This document shows, piece after piece, positions 26,687-34,946 of a stretch of DNA of 64,000 nucleotides. The translations under genes and the position numbers were made by a program. Source of the DNA: Lachnospiraceae bacterium (GTDB taxonomy: Bacteria > Bacillota > Clostridia > Lachnospirales > Lachnospiraceae); the NCBI GenBank assembly GCA_910575275.1, contig CAJTEE010000004.1, forward strand, positions 43,703 to 107,702. Direction: 5' to 3'. How positions within the stretch are numbered: the first letter of the stretch is position 1; every line of letters begins with the position of its first letter. The notes beneath the pieces are model-generated. The model was not told the origin of the DNA, did no database searches, and saw only the letters and a program-made list of their open reading frames with translations.

Positions 26687-27958
26687 CTATTGACTCACAA
26701 ATGCCTCAATGTTTCCCTGTACCTCTGCCAGCGAAAGGCCCTGTTCGCGTGCGATCCGGGCCAGATCCTCGTATTCATACTTTCTGCGCGTCGTGCCGTA
26801 GCCTGCGGATACTTTCTCCCGTACCGGGCCGTACGGCGTGTTCACGGTCTGTTCGTGTCGTTTTAGCGTATATCTTCGGCTTATCTGCTCGCGAATCCCC
26901 AGCGTCGTCGTATGCCGGAATAAAAGCCGTGCCATCCTTTCGCAGTCCTCCTCTTTGCACATGCAGGTCAAAAGGGTCCCTGGGCGGTTTTTCTTCATAC
27001 CGATGGGGATGGTATATACCTCAAGGGCTCCCTCGCCAAGCAGAAGCTCCTGCACAAAGCCCATCGCCTCGGCCGTCATATCATCCAGATTACAGGAGAG
27101 CTCCACGATTTTTCCCGTCCCGCCAGCCGTCTCGCCAAGCAGTGCACGGACGCAGTTCGCCTGATCGAAATCCTTTTTCCCCATCCCATAGCCGATTCTC
27201 TCCACGATCATGACCGGCATGTCGGTGTAAGCGGTCACAAAATGTTTCAGGAGTGCCGCGCCGGTAGGCGTGCAGAGCTCTCCCTTAACGGCGCCGCTAT
27301 ACATCGGGATCCCCCTCAGAAGATGCGCCGTGGCCGGTGCGGGAACCGGCAGAATGCCGTGGGCACAGCGGACCTGGCCGCTCCCCACATGGACCGGCGA
27401 GGCCAGGATTTGTTCCGGAGCCAGCTCATGCACCAGCAGGCAGAAGCCTGCAATATCCGCGAGCGCGTCGGCGGTTCCGACCTCATGGAAATGGATCTCG
27501 CTCACCGGTTTCCCGTGAACCTGGGACTCTGCCTTTGCAATCTGCGTATAGACCGCCTCCACATCCCGTTTTACGGCGTCCGGCAGAGCAAGATATGCAA
27601 TCCAGTGTGTAAGATCCGCAAGAGAAGCGTGTGTATGGTGTGTATGGCCATGGCCCTCGTGCGCAGCCCCTGCATGCTCCGTGTGAATTTCGTGCGGATG
27701 CCCCAGGTGGCCTGCATGTGTATGGCCGTCGTGTACGTCTGCGCTCTCCTCCCCGCCCCCGCATACCGTCACGTTTATGTGGGTCCCGGTAATCCCGCAT
27801 TTTACGGCTTTCTCGGCCGCAACCCGTACCCCGGGCAGGCCCAGGCCGTTCATTTTCTCCAGGAACCAGTCCTTTTTCTCCGGGCACAGTTCCAAAAGCG
27901 CCGCTGTCAGCATATCTCCCGCGGCGCCCATGCCGCAGTCTAAATAAATTGTTTTCAT
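26687..27958 (-). CDS. larC: Nickel-pincer cofactor biosynthesis protein LarC
   Basis: 423 residues in one uninterrupted frame (in some bacteria larC is made from two frames by frameshifting). The start MKTIYLDCGMGAAGDMLTAAL is diagnostic, as is FHEVGTADALADI. LarC inserts nickel into the pyridinium bis-thiocarboxylate precursor to complete the nickel-pincer nucleotide used by lactate racemase and related enzymes. Residues 76-110 are very rich in histidine (HDGHTHAGHLGHPHE and more), likely for nickel binding or storage. ATG 27958 follows AGGAG. The larA and larE genes are not in the window; larB lies just upstream beyond a MITE-like insert. Confidence 0.92.
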   Translation of the reverse strand: MKTIYLDCGMGAAGDMLTAALLELCPEKKDWFLEKMNGLGLPGVRVAAEKAVKCGITGTHINVTVCGGGEESADVHDGHTHAGHLGHPHEIHTEHAGAAHEGHGHTHHTHASLADLTHWIAYLALPDAVKRDVEAVYTQIAKAESQVHGKPVSEIHFHEVGTADALADIAGFCLLVHELAPEQILASPVHVGSGQVRCAHGILPVPAPATAHLLRGIPMYSGAVKGELCTPTGAALLKHFVTAYTDMPVMIVERIGYGMGKKDFDQANCVRALLGETAGGTGKIVELSCNLDDMTAEAMGFVQELLLGEGALEVYTIPIGMKKNRPGTLLTCMCKEEDCERMARLLFRHTTTLGIREQISRRYTLKRHEQTVNTPYGPVREKVSAGYGTTRRKYEYEDLARIAREQGLSLAEVQGNIEAFVSQ

Positions 27959-28008
27959 AAACTAAATTCTCCTGTGTTCTCGATTTCTTTGTTGAATCCG
28001 ATTTCTTA

Positions 28009-28174
28009 CTAGAGTGTGTTTAAAAATTGCTTTCTGTCAGATGTGCTCTACACTTTGTGGGAGATTGGGCCCAAATGAACGCGGCGTAGCGGGCTACGTT
28101 AAGTGAATTTGGGCCTAATATACCGCAAAGTGGAGCGTGCATCTGACGGGAATGAATTTTCAAACATACTCTAG
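28009..28174. mobile_element. MITE-like inverted-repeat element between larB and larC
   Basis: A 166-bp element whose two halves are imperfect reverse complements for about 70 bases each. The termini are CTAGAGTGTGTTTAAAAATT on the left and the complement of CTAGAGTATGTTTGAAAATT on the right. The arms also share GTCAGATG and GGCCCAAATT-type blocks, with a GTAGC/GCTAC hairpin at the centre. It encodes no protein, as expected of a transposase-dependent MITE. Its right-hand CTAG supplies the TAG stop codon of larB. Confidence 0.7.
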
Positions 28175-28950
28175 CCTCTTAGGTGGTTGATCATACTCGC
28201 CATATAGCCGGCGCCGAAGCCATTGTCGATGTTGACGACGCTGACGCCGCTCGCGCAGGAATTTAACATGGACAAAAGCGCCGAAAGCCCGCCCAACGAT
28301 GCGCCGTAGCCGACGCTCGTCGGGACCGCGATGACAGGGCAATCCGCAAGGCCTCCGATCACGCTTGCAAGTGCACCCTCCATTCCCGCGATCGCAATGA
28401 CGACCCGGGCACTCATGATCGAATCCATATGGCCGAGCAGCCGGTGCAGGCCTGCGACACCTACGTCATACAGCCTTTCCACCGCATTTCCCAGGGCCTC
28501 CGCCGTCAGCGCGGCCTCCTCTGCAACCGGGATGTCGCTGGTTCCGCCGGTCGCCACAACGATCGTGCCGACACCGTCTTTTTTCGGGAAGCCGCCGCGC
28601 AGACCGATCTTAGCCTTGGCAAAATATTGAAAATCAGCCGCCTTTTCTCCCATACGCTCTCGAAGCTCTCCCGCCTTTTCCTCCGAGAGACGTGTGATCA
28701 GTATGGTGCCCTGCCCATGTTGATTCATGGCTTCCATGATTCCGGCAATCTGTTCTGTGGTTTTTCCCTCTCCATAGATCACCTCGGCTGTGCCCTGACG
28801 CAGCTTCCTGTGCGTGTCCAGCTTTGCATAGCCCAGCTCCGCATAGCCGCTTCCCGCAAAAGGTGCCTGTTTTAGCTCCAGCACTGCCTCCTCCACCGTA
28901 AGACGGCCCGCAGCGACACGTTCTAGCATGTCGCGAATGTCCTCTGTCAT
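28171..28950 (-). CDS. larB: Nickel-pincer cofactor biosynthesis protein LarB
   Basis: 259 residues, the usual LarB length. The C-terminal domain resembles AIR carboxylase PurE (GTIVVATGGTSDIPVAEEAALTAEALG, GMEGALASVIGGLADCPVIAVPTSVGYG, NIDNGFGAGYMAS). LarB carboxylates and hydrolyses nicotinic acid adenine dinucleotide to make the pyridinium dicarboxylate precursor. ATG 28950 follows AGGAGAG and is chosen over in-frame upstream starts. The last codons (NHLRG, TAG) reach into the terminal CTAG of the MITE-like element, so the stop codon is contributed by that element. Functionally paired with larC. Confidence 0.92.
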   Translation of the reverse strand: MTEDIRDMLERVAAGRLTVEEAVLELKQAPFAGSGYAELGYAKLDTHRKLRQGTAEVIYGEGKTTEQIAGIMEAMNQHGQGTILITRLSEEKAGELRERMGEKAADFQYFAKAKIGLRGGFPKKDGVGTIVVATGGTSDIPVAEEAALTAEALGNAVERLYDVGVAGLHRLLGHMDSIMSARVVIAIAGMEGALASVIGGLADCPVIAVPTSVGYGASLGGLSALLSMLNSCASGVSVVNIDNGFGAGYMASMINHLRG

Positions 28951-29047
28951 GAATTCTCTCTCCTGTCTGCAGTATGAAATAAAAACGCCATGAAAAGAGC
29001 CGCTCGTCTTTCGGCAAAGCGTGTTCCCTTCATGGCAACTCCTGTAT

Positions 29048-29941
29048 CTATTCAACTACCGTATTTCTTAAGGTTCCAATCTTTTCGACGATGCATTCCA
29101 CTACATCCCCGGGAACCAGGAATTTAGGAGGCGTAAAGCCCATCCCGACGCCTGCAGGCGTCCCGGTTGCGATGATGGTTCCGGCCTTTAAGGTCATGCC
29201 CTGGCTCAGCTCACAGATCACATCCTCAATCCCGTTTATGAACATACCCGTATTCGAATCCTGGCGGAGCTCCCCGTTGACTCTGGACTGAATCGCTAAC
29301 TTCGGCGGAAATTCCACCGCATCCGCAGTCAGGATCCACGGCCCGAGCGGGGTAAAGTTATCCAGGCTTTTTCCGAAATACCATTGCTTATGGTCTGTCT
29401 GCACCTCCCTGGCGCTGACGTCGTTCATGATCGTATAGCCGAAGATATAATCCTTTACTTCCTCTCTCGCAACGTCCTTTGCATCTCTGCCGATGATAAG
29501 CGCGAGCTCGGCCTCATAATCGAGCTGCCTGGTCAGCTTTCGATGCGAGGAAATGCCTCCATCTGGATCCACCGCACGGTTGACACGCTTGGAAAAATAG
29601 ATCGCATGCTCCTCCTTCTTGAAGGCACGCTTCTCGAAGCGCGCCGATTCGACGGCATGCTCCAGGTAATTGATCCCCAGGCAGATGATGTCCTGATCCG
29701 GCTCCTCGATCGGCGCCAGCAGGTGTATGTCATGCAGAGGAGCCGCGCCCGGCACCTTATACGGCTCGCGTCCGGTGATAAACTCCAGCATTTCCTTTTC
29801 TGACCGGCCGATCTCCCGGATCAGCTCCTTCATATCCTTGTATTCCATCCCCACCGCGGAAATCGGATAGGCCCAGGTCTCATCCTGATTCAAAACACCG
29901 ATAAATTTTTTTCTGTCTACGAGATAGGATAACAGCTTCAT
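29048..29941 (-). CDS. Fumarylacetoacetate hydrolase (FAH) family protein
   Basis: 297 residues. The catalytic C-terminal fold shows LGINYLEHAVES, the metal ligands in DYEAELALIIG, NDVSAREVQ, FGKSLDNFTPLGPW and ATGTPAGVGMG. Family members are Mg/Mn-dependent hydrolases or decarboxylases of 2-keto acids and acylpyruvates, in the cytoplasm. The substrate cannot be read from the sequence. It lies 9 bases after trpS and about 100 bases before larB, all on one strand, so it is probably transcribed from the trpS promoter. Confidence 0.88.
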   Translation of the reverse strand: MKLLSYLVDRKKFIGVLNQDETWAYPISAVGMEYKDMKELIREIGRSEKEMLEFITGREPYKVPGAAPLHDIHLLAPIEEPDQDIICLGINYLEHAVESARFEKRAFKKEEHAIYFSKRVNRAVDPDGGISSHRKLTRQLDYEAELALIIGRDAKDVAREEVKDYIFGYTIMNDVSAREVQTDHKQWYFGKSLDNFTPLGPWILTADAVEFPPKLAIQSRVNGELRQDSNTGMFINGIEDVICELSQGMTLKAGTIIATGTPAGVGMGFTPPKFLVPGDVVECIVEKIGTLRNTVVE

Positions 29942-29950
29942 AAGTCCTCC

Positions 29951-30955
29951 TTATCGGATCCGCTCCGGAAATCCCACTTTTTTCTGCACTTTTCTTAATG
30001 TCTTGTTGGAGAAATATGCCGCTTTCTCTGCATTGGTTTTGATTACCCCGTCCAGATAATCTTTATTTTTTGTAAGATCCGCAAAGCGGTCCTGCAGCGG
30101 CTTCAGCACGGATACGACAGCCTCACCCACGGCCGTCTTAAATTCGCCGTAGCCCTTTCCGTCAAACTCACGTTCCGTCTCCGCCGGAGTCTTGTCCAGG
30201 CAGGAGCAGTAGATGTCGATCAGGTTTTTGATCCCCGGCTGCTCCTCGCTGTAACGGACGACGGCCTCCGAGTCGGTCACGGCTCTCTTGCATTTGCGGA
30301 TAATGGTATCCGGGTCATCCATCAGATAAATGCTACTGTTTGGATTTTCGTCAGACTTGGACATTTTCTTTAAAGGATCCTGCAGGCTCATGATCTTTGC
30401 GCCACTCTTTCCGATGTAGACCTCGGGGATCGTAAAAACATCTCCGTACACGCTGTTAAAGCGCATGGCGATATCCCTTGTGATCTCCAGGTGCTGCTTC
30501 TGGTCGATGCCGACCGGCACCACATCCGCCTGGTAGAGCAGAATATCCGCCGCCATCAGGACCGGATATGTAAACAGCCCTGCATTGATGTTGTCCGCAT
30601 GCTTTGCGGCCTTATCTTTAAACTGCGTCATTCGGTTTAATTCTCCCATGTACGTAAAGCAGTTTAAGATCCACGCGAGCTCGGCATGGCCCGATACGTG
30701 AGACTGGTAGTAAATACAGTTTTTCTCCGGGTCCAGACCGGCTGCGATGTAAAGGGTCAGCAACGTACGCGCCCGTTTCCTAAGCTCCGCCGGATCCTGG
30801 CGCACAGTGATCGAATGCATGTCCACAACGCTGTAAAATGTCTGATATTCGTCCGCGATGCCGACCCAGTTTTTTAACGCTCCCAGATAATTTCCAAGCG
30901 TCAGGTTTCCGGTTGCCTGCATCCCGCTGAATAAAGTCTTTTTTCCGTCAAGCAT
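29951..30955 (-). CDS. trpS: Tryptophanyl-tRNA synthetase
   Basis: 334 residues, class I. The HIGH-type motif appears as TGNLTLGNYLGALKNW and the second signature as KKMSKSDENPNS. GIDQKQHLEITRDIA is also conserved. It charges tRNA-Trp. The start at 30955 (MLDGKKTLFSGMQ) follows GAGGAGA and is preferred to the in-frame ATG at 30985. The predicted leader is only about 30 bases, which leaves no room for a T-box. Confidence 0.95.
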   Translation of the reverse strand: MLDGKKTLFSGMQATGNLTLGNYLGALKNWVGIADEYQTFYSVVDMHSITVRQDPAELRKRARTLLTLYIAAGLDPEKNCIYYQSHVSGHAELAWILNCFTYMGELNRMTQFKDKAAKHADNINAGLFTYPVLMAADILLYQADVVPVGIDQKQHLEITRDIAMRFNSVYGDVFTIPEVYIGKSGAKIMSLQDPLKKMSKSDENPNSSIYLMDDPDTIIRKCKRAVTDSEAVVRYSEEQPGIKNLIDIYCSCLDKTPAETEREFDGKGYGEFKTAVGEAVVSVLKPLQDRFADLTKNKDYLDGVIKTNAEKAAYFSNKTLRKVQKKVGFPERIR

Positions 30956-30992
30956 TGATTTTCTCCTCACAAATATTTTCGGCACTTTTCTT

Positions 30993-31021
30993 ATTATAGT
31001 ACAAGTGGCGGCAGGTTACAA
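30993..31021 (-). promoter_or_regulatory. Promoter of trpS
   Basis: Minus strand: TTGTAA, 17 bases, TATAAT. Confidence 0.65.
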
Positions 31022-31082
31022 GAAATTTTTATTATAGGAAAGAATCCGGCCCTTTTTCCTGTTCATTCCCGCAAAAATCTGC

Positions 31083-31088
31083 TATAAT
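31083..31088 (+). promoter_or_regulatory. -10 box of luxS
   Basis: TATAAT 31 bases upstream of the start. The -35 region (TGTTCA, 17 bases upstream) is weak. Confidence 0.45.
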
Positions 31089-31119
31089 AGGCGGCAAATG
31101 AAGAAAGGATTGTGAAATT

Positions 31120-31599
31120 ATGGAAAAAATTGCAAGCTTCACCGTCAACCACCTAAAGCTCCTCCCCGGCGTCTATGTTTCCAGACGGGACGCTGCCGGT
31201 GATTCCCATGTGACCACCTTTGACATCCGTATGACCCGTCCCAACCATGAGCCTGTCATGAACACGGCGGAAATGCATACCATCGAGCATCTCGGAGCAA
31301 CCTTCCTGCGCAACCACCGGGTCTATCAGGACCGCGTCCTCTATTTCGGCCCGATGGGCTGCCGGACCGGGTTTTACCTACTTTTGTCCGGTGATTACGA
31401 ATCTGCCGACATCATTCCGCTCTTACAGGAAATGTTCCTCTTTATCCGCGATTTTGAGGGCGTGGTCCCCGGCGCTGCGGCAAGGGACTGCGGCAATTAC
31501 CTGGATATGAACCTTCCGATGGCAAAATATCTGGCAGGGAAATTTTACGACGAGGTCCTGGAACACATTTCGGACGAGCAGCTAGTTTATCCGGAATAA
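31120..31599 (+). CDS. luxS: S-ribosylhomocysteine lyase (AI-2 synthesis)
   Basis: 159 residues, the normal LuxS size. The metal site is clear: His53 and His57 in HTIEH, and Cys124 in ARDCGNY. The catalytic cysteine lies in GPMGCRTGFYL. LuxS cleaves S-ribosylhomocysteine to homocysteine and the precursor of autoinducer-2, completing the activated methyl cycle. Its last 13 bases overlap the end of the convergent gene on the other strand. No pfs/mtnN or metabolic partner lies next to it. Confidence 0.96.
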   Translation: MEKIASFTVNHLKLLPGVYVSRRDAAGDSHVTTFDIRMTRPNHEPVMNTAEMHTIEHLGATFLRNHRVYQDRVLYFGPMGCRTGFYLLLSGDYESADIIPLLQEMFLFIRDFEGVVPGAAARDCGNYLDMNLPMAKYLAGKFYDEVLEHISDEQLVYPE

Positions 31600-33899
31600 G
31601 CGGTCTCCGTCTCAAGGAGCCTGCGCTTTATGTCCACCCCGCCGCCATAGCCGGCCAGGGAGCCGTCGGCTCCGATTACCCGATGGCAGGGGATCAGAAT
31701 CGCGATCGGGTTTTTGTTGTTGGCCATGCCGACCGCCCGCGTGGCTTTTTCGTCCCCGATGGCGGCGGCGATCTCTTTATAGCTCCTGGTCTCGCCGTAA
31801 GGGATCTTTAAAAGGGCCTTCCAGACCTTTTTCTGAAACTCGGTTCCCTGCGGGTTCAGCGGAATCTCAAACGTTTTCCTTGTTCCGGCAAAGTACTCCT
31901 CGAGCTGCTTAAAGACCTGTTCCGAAAGTTCCGTACGCGCCTCCTTCTTATTTTTGCTCTTTGGTTCCTGCCTCCCGAAATGCAGGCCCGTCACGGCCCC
32001 ATCCTCGCAGCAGACCGTCACCTCGCCGACAGGCGTCTTGTATACATAATACCCGCTGCCCGGACGGCTGCGAAGCACCTGGATGCTCCGCGGGGGGAGG
32101 ACAGACTGCACCTGGTTTTTCAGCACCGGCTCTCCCCCCTCCGGATAAGCACCGGCAAAGCCTTTTGAGGTATCATAGGCCATATGCCAGAGCTGCCCCT
32201 TTGGAAGGCGCGGCAGATCAAAGACATGCGGCTCCCAGTGCATGTTGTACGCGACGTAAAACGTGTCGTCTTCATCCCCGTTTTCTTTTCTTCCATACGC
32301 CCCCCAGTACAGGATCCCAAACTGTCTTCGGTAGTTCTCATACTCCGGGCGCCAGGTCCTCTCCCCATGATACGAAATATCCGGATGCCCACAGGACTTA
32401 TAATCCATGATCCGCGGCTCCCGCTCCATGTGAAAAACCGAATGTTTTTTCCGAAACGCAATCAGATTTTTCACGAACTCATGCATATCGGCATTCGTCT
32501 CCGCCAGCTTCCAGTTGAGCCAGGAAAGCTCGTTATCCTGGCAGTAGGCGTTGTTGTTTCCCTTCTGTGAATTTCCGAATTCGTCACCCGCTAAAAGCAT
32601 CGGCGTTCCCTGACTTAAAAACAGAAGCAGAAATGCATTGGCAAGCTGCCGCTCTCTAAGGCTTAAAATTTTCTTTTTTCTGGTCGGCCCCTCAAAGCCG
32701 CAGTTCCAGGAATAATTGCAGTCACTGCCGTCCCGGTTATCCTCTCCGTTTGTCTCATTGTGCTTCCTGTCATAGGATACCATATCCATCATCGTAAATC
32801 CGTTCGTTGCGGCCATACAGTTAATGACGCCCTGAGCCGCCGGATTCCTTCTCGTGTGGAATTCCAGCGCATGCAGCATGCCCTCATCCCCCTTTAAAAA
32901 GCGGCGCATCTCATCCTGAAAACGGCTCCCGCACTCCGCAAGATGTTTTTGGGCCACTGTGACCGTCCCCTGTCCCGGCGAGGCATAGTCCCAAAAGGCG
33001 TGGCCGCAGGCTGCATCCCCCCAGTTCTCACAAAGAAGCTTCGTCCGCTTTAAAAACGGGTCGGCCGCGAGCAGCCGGGCAGGGACCTGTCCGGAAAGAC
33101 GGAATCCATCGACATGATATTCCTGCACCCAGTAACGCAGGATATTGACGATATCCACCGGCGTCTCTCTTTTGGTAAAGTAAAATTCCAACAGGCATTC
33201 GAGCCCCGCCTTATGTAATTGTTTGACGAATGTCTTAAACTCCTCCTCCGGGCTTTTTGCCTTTTTGGAGGCATAGGCCTCCTTTAGCGCATACGGAAAA
33301 GAGGGCGCATAGCCCCAGTAATTAATCCGGCCTGTCTCCGGCATCAGCTCGTCAAATTCCGCGACCGGCATCAGCTCCACGGCCGTCACGCCCAACTCCT
33401 TCAGATAAGGGATTTTTTCCGCTGCTCCGGCAAAGCTTCCCCTCTCCTTTACCTTTGAGGAGGCATGCTTTGTAAAGCCGCGCACATGCAGGCGGTAGAG
33501 CACGGTCTGCGAATAGGGAATTTCCAAAGGTACATCTTTCTCCCAGTCGAAAGAGCCCGCAGGAATCCTTGCCCGCACAGGCATTCCTGCGCGGGCAAAA
33601 TCCCCCCAGTTCTCACGACCGGCGATTCCACGCGCACGCCGATCCGCGACGGGCACGCCATCCACCTCAAATTCGTATTCATATCCCGCAAGATCCTCAT
33701 CTGCGACGGTCAGGCCCCAAACGTTTCCGATTCGTTCCTCCTCTTTAAAGTTCAGCTCCCTTGGCTGTTCCCCCCCTTTTTGATACAGCAAAAGCTTAAC
33801 CCGCTTTCCCTCCGTCTCAAAAAGGAAGGTTGTTCTGCCCTCTGTCGACGTTACCCCTAGCGGGTATAGGATTTCCTGTCCGTTCAACTGCTGCCTCAT
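31587..33899 (-). CDS. Debranching-enzyme-like (GH13) protein fused to O6-alkylguanine-DNA alkyltransferase
   Basis: One open frame of 770 residues. Residues 1-610 follow the GlgX/isoamylase plan: N-terminal sandwich, TVLYRLHVRGFTKH, GVTAVELMPVAEFDE, YHVDGFRLSG, LLCENWGD, VSYDRKHNETNGE, GTPMLLAGDEFGNSQKG. The position of the GH13 nucleophile Asp (normally DGFRFD) is Ser269, and the usual His of the third motif is Met371, although acid Glu291 remains. The glycosidase part is therefore probably inactive or altered. Residues 616-770 are a complete Ogt/MGMT domain with active site PCHRV (Cys738) and the helix segment YGETRSYKEIA; it should repair O6-alkylguanine in DNA. The two parts are normally separate proteins. 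exoA, another DNA-repair gene, lies 32 bases upstream. Confidence 0.85.
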   Translation of the reverse strand: MRQQLNGQEILYPLGVTSTEGRTTFLFETEGKRVKLLLYQKGGEQPRELNFKEEERIGNVWGLTVADEDLAGYEYEFEVDGVPVADRRARGIAGRENWGDFARAGMPVRARIPAGSFDWEKDVPLEIPYSQTVLYRLHVRGFTKHASSKVKERGSFAGAAEKIPYLKELGVTAVELMPVAEFDELMPETGRINYWGYAPSFPYALKEAYASKKAKSPEEEFKTFVKQLHKAGLECLLEFYFTKRETPVDIVNILRYWVQEYHVDGFRLSGQVPARLLAADPFLKRTKLLCENWGDAACGHAFWDYASPGQGTVTVAQKHLAECGSRFQDEMRRFLKGDEGMLHALEFHTRRNPAAQGVINCMAATNGFTMMDMVSYDRKHNETNGEDNRDGSDCNYSWNCGFEGPTRKKKILSLRERQLANAFLLLFLSQGTPMLLAGDEFGNSQKGNNNAYCQDNELSWLNWKLAETNADMHEFVKNLIAFRKKHSVFHMEREPRIMDYKSCGHPDISYHGERTWRPEYENYRRQFGILYWGAYGRKENGDEDDTFYVAYNMHWEPHVFDLPRLPKGQLWHMAYDTSKGFAGAYPEGGEPVLKNQVQSVLPPRSIQVLRSRPGSGYYVYKTPVGEVTVCCEDGAVTGLHFGRQEPKSKNKKEARTELSEQVFKQLEEYFAGTRKTFEIPLNPQGTEFQKKVWKALLKIPYGETRSYKEIAAAIGDEKATRAVGMANNKNPIAILIPCHRVIGADGSLAGYGGGVDIKRRLLETETAYSG

Positions 33900-33931
33900 T
33901 CGCCAATCCCCCGTCTCTTTTGTTAAACCTT

Positions 33932-34687
33932 TTATTGAATTATCAGTTCTACCGGGCAGTGATCGCTCCCCTGCACCTCCGTATGAATTGCGGCGTTAAC
34001 CAGCCTGTCCTTTAACGCCCCGGAGACACAGAAATAATCAATCCGCCAGCCCGCATTCTTTGCTCTCGCCGAAAAGCGATAGGACCACCAGGAATAAACT
34101 CCCGTCCGGTCCGGATTGAAGTAGCGCCAGGTATCAATAAACCCCGCTTCCATAAGCTCTGTAAATTTCTGCCGTTCCTCGTCGGTAAAGCCTGCATTTT
34201 TGCGGTTATTCGCCGGATTTTTCAGATCAATCTCCTTGTGAGCCACGTTCAGGTCCCCGCAGAAAATAACCGGTTTGCGCTGCTCCAGCTTCTGCAGATA
34301 CGCGATAAACGCCTCCTCCCAGACCATACGATAGGCGAGCCTTTTTAACCCCTCCTGCGAATTGGGCGTATAGCAGGTCACGACATAATACTCCTCAAAC
34401 TCAGCCGTGATCACACGTCCCTCGTGGTCATGCTCCTCGATTCCCAGCCCGTAAAAAACGGACAGCGGCTTTTCTTTTGTAAAGATGGCCGTACCGGAAT
34501 ATCCCTTTTTTTCCGCATAATTCCAGTACTGCCAGTATCCGGGAAGCGTAAGCTCGATCTGCCCCTCCTGAAGCTTGCTTTCCTGGATGCAAAAAATATC
34601 TGCATCCGCCTGATTAAAATATTCTAAAAATCCTTTTCCGACGCAGGCCCTGAGACCGTTTACATTCCAGGAAATCATTTTTTTCAT
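33932..34687 (-). CDS. xth: Exodeoxyribonuclease III / AP endonuclease
   Basis: 251 residues. It starts [20 protein letters not shown] and contains [38 protein letters not shown] and SDHCPVEL, the metal and catalytic motifs of the exonuclease III family. It cuts DNA at abasic sites and has 3'-exonuclease activity in base excision repair. ATG 34687 follows AGGAGA. It is followed after 32 bases by the GH13-Ogt fusion, so two DNA-repair activities share an operon. Confidence 0.95.
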   Translation of the reverse strand: MKKMISWNVNGLRACVGKGFLEYFNQADADIFCIQESKLQEGQIELTLPGYWQYWNYAEKKGYSGTAIFTKEKPLSVFYGLGIEEHDHEGRVITAEFEEYYVVTCYTPNSQEGLKRLAYRMVWEEAFIAYLQKLEQRKPVIFCGDLNVAHKEIDLKNPANNRKNAGFTDEERQKFTELMEAGFIDTWRYFNPDRTGVYSWWSYRFSARAKNAGWRIDYFCVSGALKDRLVNAAIHTEVQGSDHCPVELIIQ

Positions 34688-34731
34688 ATGCAGTCTCCTC
34701 ATACATAAAATCATCTGCCGTCCATATCAAT

Positions 34732-34737
34732 ATTATA
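34732..34737 (-). promoter_or_regulatory. -10 box upstream of exonuclease III
   Basis: TATAAT on the minus strand, about 45 bases from the start codon. The -35 region is weak (TTTTAA-like). Confidence 0.4.
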
Positions 34738-34881
34738 GCATGGTTTTTGAGAATTTAAAAGGCAAAAGCGTCCATCGTGTAAAGGTTGCGTTGTCATCCC
34801 GCTCTAAATTCCCTGGTTACGGTTCACTCCGTTCCCAGCAACATTCCTTGACAACATTTCAAAAAAGAACATGCATCCTGG

Positions 34882-34910
34882 TTGTTTTTCCAGGAAAAAA
34901 CAGGTAGAAT
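34882..34910 (+). promoter_or_regulatory. Promoter of the diguanylate cyclase gene
   Basis: TTGTTT, 17 bases, TAGAAT. AAGGAGG and the ATG follow within 40 bases. A second TTGACA at 34848 has no -10 partner. Confidence 0.5.
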
Positions 34911-34946
34911 ATCCATATAACCCCTATACACAAAGGAGGCCCCTCA

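Noticed and set aside
27242-27943. 233-codon plus-strand ORF opposite larC
   Set aside because: Antisense shadow of the GC-rich larC gene, low plausibility composition, no start signals.
28009-28174. Complete insertion sequence
   Set aside because: At 166 bp it has no room for a transposase; only a non-autonomous MITE-like element fits.
30956-31015. Possible T-box leader for trpS
   Set aside because: Promoter to start codon leaves only about 30 bases, far too short for a T-box.
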